Shown: piece after piece, positions 1 to 5,743 of the stretch
How positions within the stretch are numbered: position 1 is the stretch's first letter
Layout of the letters: every line of letters begins with the position of its first letter
Assembly (NCBI GenBank): GCA_944358225.1
Contig: CALVQP010000047.1
Location: forward strand, 1 to 8,954
DNA: 8,954 bases
Reading direction: 5' to 3'
Source of the DNA: an uncultured Bacilli bacterium
GTDB lineage: Bacteria; Bacillota_I; Bacilli_A; RF39; UBA660
The notes under the pieces: model-generated
What the model was told of the DNA's origin: nothing
The model's database searches: none
Seen by the model: the letters and a program-made list of their open reading frames with translations, nothing else
Program-made: the position numbers and the translations under genes

Positions 1-139
1 TTTTTATTTACAAAAGAGGCAAATAAACGACTATTAAAAATTAAAATTATTGCACCTTTCCTTACTCCTTTTTATATGTTGGTATAAAAATATCCAATTA
101 TTTTTAATAATCCCATAATTATCGATTCGATTATAATTA

Positions 140-814
140 TTAAAATTTTCTTCCTGGATATGGTGTCGTTCCAGCCGTTTTATTCCAAAATTCATGTTGT
201 AATAATTGTTTACTACTTAAAATTTCGGAGATTTCCCTTTGATGATTAAAGGGAATAATTTTTAATTTACATCCAATATTTTCCATGAAATTCATATAAT
301 ATTTAAATTGATTTTGTTGATAATCTTCATAAGAAATATGATTATCATAAATATAATTTGTAAATCTTTCATCTAAAAATTTTAATTCTTTAGCATTTGT
401 AATATCTACTTCTGTTATACCATAAGCACTTATAATATAAAATTTATGATCTATTGCATCACTAGATATTAAATCTGGAAATGATGGAAAAATATTGGCC
501 GTAGTACCATCATTTGGATGTGAATGGGCAAAAAATTGAACAAGTCCTTTTTCAATATATCTATCTAATTCAACTGGAATATAAGTCGTTTTGTTTGTTG
601 AAACAGTGAGAAACCAAATATTGTTTATTAACAATAATCCAAATTCTCCCCTAAAATTAGGAAATTGTTTAATTATATCAATAGATGGTTGTTCATCTAA
701 AATATATATTCCCTCACCTTGCATAAATATATCTTTTATATTAAAAGATTGATTACTGTTCAAATGCGAATAGTTTTGTACATTTTCAATAAATATATCT
801 AACATTTTTTTCAT
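140..814 (-). CDS. JAMM/JAB (Mov34/MPN)-type metalloprotease domain protein
   Basis: 224-residue protein with the signature of a JAMM zinc metallopeptidase. Visible in order are a strand reading GEFGLLL with Glu57 (the upstream catalytic Glu position, cf. E-x-x-GLL in MPN domains), then AHSHP with zinc-ligand candidates His97 and His99, then PSFPD with Ser111 and Asp114. The HxH-to-SxxD gap is 11 residues, longer than the 7 typical of RadC or Rpn11/CSN5. Known family members cut isopeptide or peptide bonds, remove ubiquitin-like tags or act as toxin domains; which applies here cannot be told. There is no signal peptide or membrane segment, so it is probably cytoplasmic. The C-terminal ~80 residues match nothing I recognise. 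Start: the longest frame begins at 826, but that ATG abuts the AAAGGA ribosome site (826-831); the ATG at 814 lies 11 nt from it and is preferred. The gene stands alone, with non-coding DNA on both sides. Confidence 0.72.
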   Translation of the reverse strand: MKKMLDIFIENVQNYSHLNSNQSFNIKDIFMQGEGIYILDEQPSIDIIKQFPNFRGEFGLLLINNIWFLTVSTNKTTYIPVELDRYIEKGLVQFFAHSHPNDGTTANIFPSFPDLISSDAIDHKFYIISAYGITEVDITNAKELKFLDERFTNYIYDNHISYEDYQQNQFKYYMNFMENIGCKLKIIPFNHQREISEILSSKQLLQHEFWNKTAGTTPYPGRKF

Positions 815-842
815 AAATATATACATCCTTTATCTTATTTGC

Positions 843-903
843 AGATTACTATTTAATGATTTAGTTGTTAAATTAATTATATCATTAAAGCAAAAAGTAA
901 TCT
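843..903. repeat. Nested inverted repeat overlapping the JAMM gene promoter
   Basis: Two 8-bp perfect inverted repeats are nested around nearly the same centre: AGATTACT (843-850) with AGTAATCT (896-903), and TTAATGAT (853-860) with ATCATTAA (881-888). The inner right arm overlaps an extended -10 element, and the centre falls close to the predicted transcription start. No T-tract follows on either strand, so it is not a terminator. Its position suggests an operator for a dimeric or tetrameric repressor, which is inference. Confidence 0.5.
876..884 (-). promoter_or_regulatory. Extended -10 promoter for the JAMM gene
   Basis: On the minus strand positions 884-876 read TGATATAAT, an exact TGn-TATAAT extended -10. 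Only a poor -35 (TAGATT at 904-899) is present, as is common for extended -10 promoters. The predicted start is near 869, giving a leader of about 55 nt before the ATG at 814. Confidence 0.45.
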
Positions 904-933
904 ATACTATTGAAAAATATCAGGATTATAAAA

Positions 934-962
934 CTGAAATTATATTTAGTTTAATATATAAT
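934..962 (+). promoter_or_regulatory. Plus-strand promoter candidate for a small RNA
   Basis: CTGAAA (934-939) and TATAAT (957-962) are separated by exactly 17 bp: a perfect -10 and a 4/6 match -35. The predicted transcription start is near 969. In DNA this AT-rich, promoter look-alikes are frequent; the downstream same-strand terminator is what raises its credibility. Confidence 0.4.
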
Positions 963-968
963 ATTTTT

Positions 969-1093
969 AGAAAGAGAATAAAGTTCGTAACTTGTATGTA
1001 ACTTGCTCCAATAGAAAATATGTCCCAACTTTTACAGTTTAGGACTTAAATACAAGATTATCAATTTCTAAACGAAGTTGATATCTTTTTTTT
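969..1093 (+). ncRNA. Candidate small non-coding RNA, divergent from the JAMM gene
   Basis: A plus-strand transcript of about 125 nt is predicted between the 934-962 promoter and the 1054-1093 terminator. Three hairpins are visible: AAGTT/AACTT around a CGT loop (981-993); a GTCC/GGAC stem (1022-1025 / 1042-1045) with an inner AACT/AGTT stem; and the terminator itself. GTAACTTG occurs twice, 11 nt apart (987-994, 998-1005). CTTGTAT (991-997) can also pair with ATACAAG (1050-1056), which would invade the terminator base. I recognise no known RNA family, and no plus-strand gene follows it, so it is not an ordinary riboswitch leader. The alternative is a relic of a lost gene's 3' end. Confidence 0.38.
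1054..1093 (+). terminator. Strong plus-strand intrinsic terminator
   Basis: Positions 1054-1068 pair with 1074-1087 to give a 14-bp stem (one G-T wobble, one bulged T at 1059) closed by a 5-nt TAAAC loop and followed by a T run to 1093. The T-tract lies only on the plus-strand side, so it must end a plus-strand transcript, although no plus-strand protein gene exists in the window. Confidence 0.7.
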
Positions 1094-1205
1094 ATGTTTA
1101 AGTTTTGAACGTATAAATTTTATGATTACTATTACTACAAAAAAATTATAAATTGATATAAAATTTCTAAGCCCTCTAATCTAACAAAAGATTTCCATTT
1201 ACTAT

Positions 1206-1240
1206 AAAAAAAGATTTAGAATCCTCTCTTATCTAAATCT
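1206..1240 (-). terminator. Intrinsic terminator of the DUF4352-like membrane protein gene
   Basis: AGATTTAGA (1212-1220) and TCTAAATCT (1232-1240) form a 9-bp stem with an 11-nt loop. On the minus strand the stem is followed by a T run (complement of 1206-1211). It lies 10 bp past the stop codon at 1251. Confidence 0.7.
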
Positions 1241-1250
1241 AATATATATT

Positions 1251-2864
1251 TTATGATTTCTTTTCTTTTATAATAACACTATATTCTTTATTTCTAATTC
1301 TAACTAAAAGTTCTACTTTATCAGCATTTCTAATCTTAGAATCAACTTGTAAAACCACTTTATTTTGTAAATTATCAGGAGTTAAATCATATGTATTTAA
1401 TACTTCACTTTTCCCGTTTTTAGTATATCTTATAAAGCAAAAACTATTGAATACAGAAGTTTCCGATCTTACATTTTTATAAAAATTGCTATTTTTATCT
1501 AAATTTAAAGTATAATCTAAAACTAACAAGGTTGAATTAGCAGATATCATATAATTAGGTGTAACTATTCCTGTAGATTGCTGACAATCGCTAGTTACAC
1601 AAAATTCATAATTATATTTATAAATATTTGTAATATTATACGAATCTATAGTTAAATTAGAATTTTTTAAAATACTATCCTTTAATTCAATCTTTTCTTG
1701 TTGTTGATAAGTTCCCACTGTCACTATGTTATCTACTTTTTGCGGAGTTAATTTTACATCCTTATAATTTGTCTTAATAGCACCAGCACTATAATTAGCC
1801 GAATCAAACACTTTTAATACAAATGAGTCTCTAACATATTCATTCTCAAGTTCAAAAGCAATAACATAATTCCCTTCACTTCCGCCCTTTAATTTATCAC
1901 TTTTATACGGTGTAGCGATATCTTTAAAATAATCAATCTTATTTTTAGAAGGATAAATATTTTCATTATTAATCTTTAATCTAAAATCACTTAACTTAAG
2001 TTCAGTTGAAGAAGAAGACTTATTAACTACGTTTACATCCATAACCAAAAAAGTTTTTCCGTCAATTAATTCGTTACCTTTATAACCCTTAGAAGTCAAA
2101 TAACTTTCATTTATTGTTAAGGTAAAGTTTTGGTATGAAAAAGACTGCCCTTCTTTATAAACTTTATTATAAACATTTATATTCAAAAATAATCCTGTAG
2201 CAATAATAACCCCAACTATAGAGATAATACAAATAAAAATAAAAGTGTTTTCTAATATATAGTATTTAAACTCTCGAATAAATCTTCTTATAGTCCTTTT
2301 AGCTTTATAAGTTTCAACTCCAACTGTTAACTCTATTTCTTCATTATCCGATGCTGTAATATCCATTTCTTTTAAATCAAGTTGAAAATTAAATTTCTTT
2401 AAATTAAATCCACAACCTCTTAAAAAAGTATAAATAACAAAGAAATATTGCGGTAAAGATAAAATTAAAGATAAATCGCGATAAACTCTGGCAGTTTGAA
2501 TACTTACGGAAGCTCTTTCCAAATCCTGCATTATGCCAAAAGTCACAGAAAACAATATAAATAAAAGAAAGTAATATCCAATTGTAAATACATAATACTT
2601 AGTACTTTTTTTCTTTTGATTCATTAACATAAAAATAAATACAGCAGCTACTAATATTACAATTACAATCAAATACATAAATAAATTTACATAGCTACCA
2701 GCTATATTACTAAGAGTACTAAAATAACCAGAAGAAGCAAAGTCGCCAAAAAAAGATACAATTTTATAACTTTTATAAGCAAGATAGGCCATTAAAGCAG
2801 CTAATACTAAATGAATAACTCTAAAATGTTTGATTAAAAAAGCATATGGTTTTTTTAAGATCAT
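1251..2864 (-). CDS. Five-pass membrane protein with extracellular DUF4352-like Ig-type domains
   Basis: 537 residues. Four hydrophobic segments (about 16-37, 57-81, 90-111, 131-149) precede a cytoplasmic stretch (150-205) that is basic near 187-200. A fifth membrane span (about 207-229) places the remaining ~305 residues outside the cell if the N-terminus is inside. Residues ~239-355 (EGQSFSYQNFTLTI, then a TFLVMDVNVVNKS strand) resemble the DUF4352 immunoglobulin-like fold found on Gram-positive lipoproteins and anchored proteins. A second beta-rich domain (~375-530) contains Cys422, Cys427 and Cys476. No enzyme motif is visible, so a surface binding or envelope role is the most that can be inferred. 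The start at 2864 is supported by AGGAG 9 nt upstream. The gene is flanked by terminators on both sides, so it is its own transcription unit. Confidence 0.7.
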   Translation of the reverse strand: MILKKPYAFLIKHFRVIHLVLAALMAYLAYKSYKIVSFFGDFASSGYFSTLSNIAGSYVNLFMYLIVIVILVAAVFIFMLMNQKKKSTKYYVFTIGYYFLLFILFSVTFGIMQDLERASVSIQTARVYRDLSLILSLPQYFFVIYTFLRGCGFNLKKFNFQLDLKEMDITASDNEEIELTVGVETYKAKRTIRRFIREFKYYILENTFIFICIISIVGVIIATGLFLNINVYNKVYKEGQSFSYQNFTLTINESYLTSKGYKGNELIDGKTFLVMDVNVVNKSSSSTELKLSDFRLKINNENIYPSKNKIDYFKDIATPYKSDKLKGGSEGNYVIAFELENEYVRDSFVLKVFDSANYSAGAIKTNYKDVKLTPQKVDNIVTVGTYQQQEKIELKDSILKNSNLTIDSYNITNIYKYNYEFCVTSDCQQSTGIVTPNYMISANSTLLVLDYTLNLDKNSNFYKNVRSETSVFNSFCFIRYTKNGKSEVLNTYDLTPDNLQNKVVLQVDSKIRNADKVELLVRIRNKEYSVIIKEKKS

Positions 2865-2877
2865 TTTAATCTCTCCT

Positions 2878-2901
2878 ATTATACAATTATAATATAGTCA
2901 A
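2878..2901 (-). promoter_or_regulatory. Promoter region of the DUF4352-like membrane protein gene
   Basis: On the minus strand TTGACT (2901-2896) is followed by two TATAAT hexamers, at 2891-2886 and 2883-2878. Neither has ideal spacing to TTGACT (4 and 12 bp), so the true -35 may lie in the T-tract of the preceding terminator. Something must restart transcription here because the terminator lies immediately upstream. Confidence 0.3.
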
Positions 2902-2929
2902 AAAAAAAAAGAAAGTCCAACCTTTCTTT
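2900..2929 (-). terminator. Intrinsic terminator at the end of the long operon
   Basis: AAAGAAAG (2908-2915) pairs with CTTTCTTT (2922-2929) around a 6-nt loop. On the minus strand the stem is followed by a long T run (complement of 2900-2910). The upstream arm includes the first two bases of the LysM gene's TAA stop codon (2930-2928), a very compact arrangement. Confidence 0.78.
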
Positions 2930-3392
2930 AAATAAAATTTTTATTATTTTTATTTACTAATAATTGATCGGGAATCAAATAAATTGTTTCATTGTCTTTT
3001 AATAAATCATTTTTACTAATTTTAAAACGATTTGCTACTATATCTAGTGTATCTCCGAGTGTAGTTATATAATAACTATATCCGCTTTTAGGAATCAATA
3101 ATTCTTGTCCTGGATAAATATAATCATCCATTTCCAAACCATTTATACTAGCTAACAATTCAGGATTAATATTATATTTTAAGGAAATCTGATAAAGATT
3201 ATCCCCTTTTTCTATTACGTAATAATCAAAATACTTTTCTTTCACTTTAGGAACAACTATTTCACTACCAACTCTTAATTGACTGTCAAAATCCAAATTA
3301 TTAATATCTTTTAAAACATCAACAGTAGTTTGAAACTTTAAAGCTATAGATTCAAAATCATCATCAAAATTTACAACATACTTCTCAAACAT
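2928..3392 (-). CDS. Triple-LysM domain protein without a signal peptide
   Basis: 154 residues, almost entirely made of three LysM repeats: ~4-48 (degenerate, ending VGSEIVVP), ~57-101 (best preserved: YYVIEKGDNLYQIS to YPGQELLIP) and ~107-146 (YITTLGDTLDIVANRF). LysM modules bind N-acetylglucosamine-containing glycans such as peptidoglycan. The N-terminus (MFEKYVVNFDDD) starts directly in the first repeat with no hydrophobic segment, lipobox or sorting motif, so export by the general secretory route is not evident. Similar signal-less LysM proteins occur among spore-coat morphogenesis proteins; whether this organism sporulates cannot be seen here. The start is supported by GAGGAG about 10 nt upstream. 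It is the last gene before a terminator, 54 bp after the single-pass surface protein gene. Confidence 0.85.
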   Translation of the reverse strand: MFEKYVVNFDDDFESIALKFQTTVDVLKDINNLDFDSQLRVGSEIVVPKVKEKYFDYYVIEKGDNLYQISLKYNINPELLASINGLEMDDYIYPGQELLIPKSGYSYYITTLGDTLDIVANRFKISKNDLLKDNETIYLIPDQLLVNKNNKNFI

Positions 3393-3446
3393 TTACAAAT
3401 CACTCCTCACTTTAGGATATGATAATTAACCAATAATGTTCGAGTT

Positions 3447-4568
3447 CTAATAAATAAAAATCATATTAGTAGTATTAAAGTTCCATTCAAAATTACTAAA
3501 CATTAATATTTCTTTTTGCCCATCGAATTTATACAAGTTATCCTCACTCAAATAATAAACATCTTTTCCCAAAACATCTACAATTTTAACGTCTTTTTTA
3601 TCACTTATTCTAATATTATATTTACTTTTTAAAAATCTCATGTAAAGATTATTTTCAATAACTTGATAATTATAGACATTAATATGAGAAAATTGATACT
3701 TACTATTTTTTAATTTATTTATAGAAATACTTTCTAATTTTCCATTATTATATACTTTAGCTTTATCTTTTTTAGAAACTATTCGCAACTTTTTATACTC
3801 TGGAACAAATTCATATTCCTTATTTTCTTTTCTATCAAACAAAAATATACTATCATTATTAGTTCCTAATATATAACTATCACTTGATATTTGAACATCT
3901 AAATCCCATTTGCTTATTTTCTTATTTTTTAAATTAATTATATAAAATCGTTTAAAATAATATTCATTTGTCAAATCGGCAAAAATAACATAATTCTTCA
4001 CTTTAGAAGCTAGTTTTAATGTATATAAATTATCCATATCATTATCAATGACTACTCTTTCGTTACCATTAATCAATAGAAAATTATCATAATTATAAAA
4101 TAGATATGTTCTATTATCGGTACTATAAATATTTATATTTTCAAAAGTTTTAATTGCTAAATCCTTCTCTTTTTCATTAATATGATAATGTTCTTTGATA
4201 TCATCAGCTGCTAAGTTAATACTTATTAATTCTTTGTCCTTGTAACAAAAAGCATCAGTTTTAGTATTATCAACCAAATCTAAAGCTAAACACTGGGTAT
4301 TATCACTTCGATAATAATCAAAATTTTTAACAATTTTTCTTTTCGCATAATTTTTGACAACATATTGATAATTTTTATTTTTATAATTTAAATCTATATA
4401 ATATAAATTTTCACTCTTATCATAGGTTTCTATTACTTGTACATTATTTACCTTATACTTAATTGTATAACTTCTTTGATCTAATAACAGACACAAAAAG
4501 ATTATTAAAACAACACTTAAAAATAATTTAAATATTCTCTTTTTCTTCCAGCGAATCTTCTTCATCAT
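3447..4568 (-). CDS. Single-pass N-terminally anchored surface protein of unknown function
   Basis: 373 residues, not recognised. A basic N-terminus (MMKKIRWKKKRIFK) precedes one hydrophobic segment (~13-29); the rest is hydrophilic and should lie outside the cell. It is rich in Tyr, Asn, Lys and Asp and in short alternating strands (YNYDNFLLING, DSIFLFDRKEN, DVYYLSEDNLYKFDG). This suggests a beta-propeller or other repeated beta-sheet body, but no clean repeat unit could be aligned by eye. Only two cysteines, Cys93 and Cys108, lie outside the membrane segment and could form a disulfide. The first 41 bp overlap the 3' end of the PH-domain gene, and no good ribosome site precedes ATG 4568 or the adjacent ATG 4565, so translational coupling is likely. 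No later start would keep the membrane anchor. Confidence 0.65.
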   Translation of the reverse strand: MMKKIRWKKKRIFKLFLSVVLIIFLCLLLDQRSYTIKYKVNNVQVIETYDKSENLYYIDLNYKNKNYQYVVKNYAKRKIVKNFDYYRSDNTQCLALDLVDNTKTDAFCYKDKELISINLAADDIKEHYHINEKEKDLAIKTFENINIYSTDNRTYLFYNYDNFLLINGNERVVIDNDMDNLYTLKLASKVKNYVIFADLTNEYYFKRFYIINLKNKKISKWDLDVQISSDSYILGTNNDSIFLFDRKENKEYEFVPEYKKLRIVSKKDKAKVYNNGKLESISINKLKNSKYQFSHINVYNYQVIENNLYMRFLKSKYNIRISDKKDVKIVDVLGKDVYYLSEDNLYKFDGQKEILMFSNFEWNFNTTNMIFIY

Positions 4569-4992
4569 TTTTCATATACTTTTTCTTTTCTCTTATCATA
4601 TATTCGGTAATTTTAGTTTCAACCTCTTGTAAGGCTTTTTTTGATAATTTAGAAATTACAATCAATTCTTTTACAGTTTCTATTTGAATAATTCCCCAAA
4701 TAATTCCTTGTCTAGCTGTTAGATCATTATACATATCAGGTGTAACCGAAATTAAAGTATAACCAGGAAGCAATCTTTTTTGGGCAATTAAAAGACGTTT
4801 ATTTGTAATAGCTACAACACAAGTCGAAAAGATATCCAAAAAACTCATTGTTCTTTGGCCCGCAAAAATATATTCAATTTCCTCTCCCGGATTTAAATGT
4901 TTTTCAATAACTTCCGCATGACGTTTTAATCGCCACGCAATAACTCCAGGATTATGATAAATAAAATCTCTTAGCATTTTATATACTTCCAT
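4528..4992 (-). CDS. Bacterial PH-domain (YokE/bPH-like) protein
   Basis: 154 residues. After an amphipathic N-terminus, residues ~34-133 read as a bacterial pleckstrin-homology fold: LNPGEEIEYIFAGQ, then CVVAITNKRLLIAQK (the 'TNKRLLI' strand typical of bPH and YokE-like domains), a further strand (PGYTLISVTP), a strand pair near 97-115, and a C-terminal helix (~116-133). The tail (134-154) is charged and probably disordered. There is no signal or membrane segment. Bacterial PH domains are usually small cytoplasmic or membrane-peripheral modules of unclear ligand, so no specific role is claimed. Start 4992 has AGGAG with 6-nt spacing, favoured over Met6 at 4977. It follows the YebC gene by 30 bp, and its end overlaps the next gene by 41 bp. 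Confidence 0.7.
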   Translation of the reverse strand: MEVYKMLRDFIYHNPGVIAWRLKRHAEVIEKHLNPGEEIEYIFAGQRTMSFLDIFSTCVVAITNKRLLIAQKRLLPGYTLISVTPDMYNDLTARQGIIWGIIQIETVKELIVISKLSKKALQEVETKITEYMIREKKKYMKNDEEDSLEEKENI

Positions 4993-5022
4993 ACATTACT
5001 CCTACTCTAAACAAATAACATC

Positions 5023-5739
5023 TTATAAAACAACATTATGATAAATTTCTGTTACATCATCAATTTCATCTAATAAACTATATAAACGTTTAAATAGTTC
5101 TAAATTTTCACCCTCTAAAACCACTTTATTCTTAGGATACATTCCTACCTCATCAATATCATAATCTATATCTTTAATAAGACTTTCCAAAACGTCTTTC
5201 ACAGCATGAATATCTTGCGGTTCACAACTAATAGTAATCTCCTGATCTTCATCCTCAAAATCTACTATATTTATTCCGGCATTTAAAATAGCTTCTAAAA
5301 TTTCATCCCCTCGCTCACTTTTAAAACCAACGATAGCCAAATGATCATAGTTATAAGCTACAGAGTTTGTAACACCTAAACTTTTATTTACCTTATTAAA
5401 TGCTGCTCTTACAAATCCGACAGTGCGATTAACATTATCAGTTAAAGTCTTAATTATTAAGGTTGATTCTCCCGGACCAAATCCTTCATATACTACCTCT
5501 TTATAATCCTCTGTTAAAGAGCCTTTAGCTTTATCTATTGCTCTATTAATAATATCGTTAGGTACCTGTTGTTTTTTAGCCTTTTCTACTATTCTTTTAA
5601 GCTTAACATTTGATTCAATTTCTGGCACACCACTTTTAGCAGCCAAGTATATTTCTTTTGCAAAATTTGAATAAAGTTTAGCTTTTATAGCCCCGGTTTT
5701 CGCAATACTTGCTTTTCTTACCTCGTATGCTCTTCCCAT
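5023..5739 (-). CDS. YebC/TACO1-family translation factor (Gram-positive YeeN-like branch)
   Basis: 238 residues, the usual family length. Recognisable blocks are the N-terminus MGRAYEVRKASIAKTGAIKA, the EIYLAAKSGVPEIESN segment, VPNDIINRAIDKAKG (~59-73), YEGFGPGES (84-92) and TDNVNRTVGFVR (100-111). The MGRAYEVRKA start, rather than MAGHSKW, marks the YeeN/YebC-II subgroup common in Bacillota. The family was long annotated as transcriptional regulators; more recent work on mitochondrial TACO1 and bacterial YebC proteins supports a role on the ribosome in relieving stalls at proline-rich stretches. It acts in the cytoplasm. Its start lies 4 bp after the SDR gene's TGA, and the weak ribosome site (AAGAAGATGAT) is embedded in that stop, so coupled translation is likely. 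I give no gene symbol because yebC and yeeN naming is inconsistent. Confidence 0.92.
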   Translation of the reverse strand: MGRAYEVRKASIAKTGAIKAKLYSNFAKEIYLAAKSGVPEIESNVKLKRIVEKAKKQQVPNDIINRAIDKAKGSLTEDYKEVVYEGFGPGESTLIIKTLTDNVNRTVGFVRAAFNKVNKSLGVTNSVAYNYDHLAIVGFKSERGDEILEAILNAGINIVDFEDEDQEITISCEPQDIHAVKDVLESLIKDIDYDIDEVGMYPKNKVVLEGENLELFKRLYSLLDEIDDVTEIYHNVVL

Positions 5740-5743
5740 AATA

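Larger units (their letters stand above)
815..1250. other. Non-protein-coding intergenic region with regulatory structure
   Basis: About 430 bp without a credible protein gene on either strand; the few ATG frames give peptides of 10 residues or fewer without ribosome binding sites (for example 1020-1049 on plus). It holds a nested inverted repeat with a minus-strand promoter (843-903), a plus-strand promoter-like pair (934-962), a plus-strand intrinsic terminator (1054-1093), and the minus-strand terminator of the next gene (1206-1240). A 9-bp AT-only inverted repeat (1115-1123 / 1158-1166) has no evident role. Confidence 0.6.

Noticed and set aside
53..72. Good minus-strand ribosome site (AAAAAGGAG) near the left edge
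   Set aside because: The only suitably spaced start, GTG at 55-53, hits a stop after two codons, and no other start follows. Positions 1-139 therefore hold no gene I can support.
115..140. ATAATTAT inverted repeat (115-122 / 133-140) as terminator of the JAMM gene
   Set aside because: The arms are AT-only and self-palindromic, and no T-tract follows on the minus strand, so it is not a convincing terminator.
1020..1049. Nine-codon plus-strand reading frame inside the candidate small RNA
   Set aside because: No ribosome binding site precedes it and part of it lies within the GTCC/GGAC hairpin.
844..1133. 10-bp direct repeat GATTACTATT at 844-853 and 1124-1133, as if flanking an insertion
   Set aside because: A repeat of this length is expected by chance in ~400 bp of such AT-rich DNA, and no inverted ends or transposase remnants accompany it.
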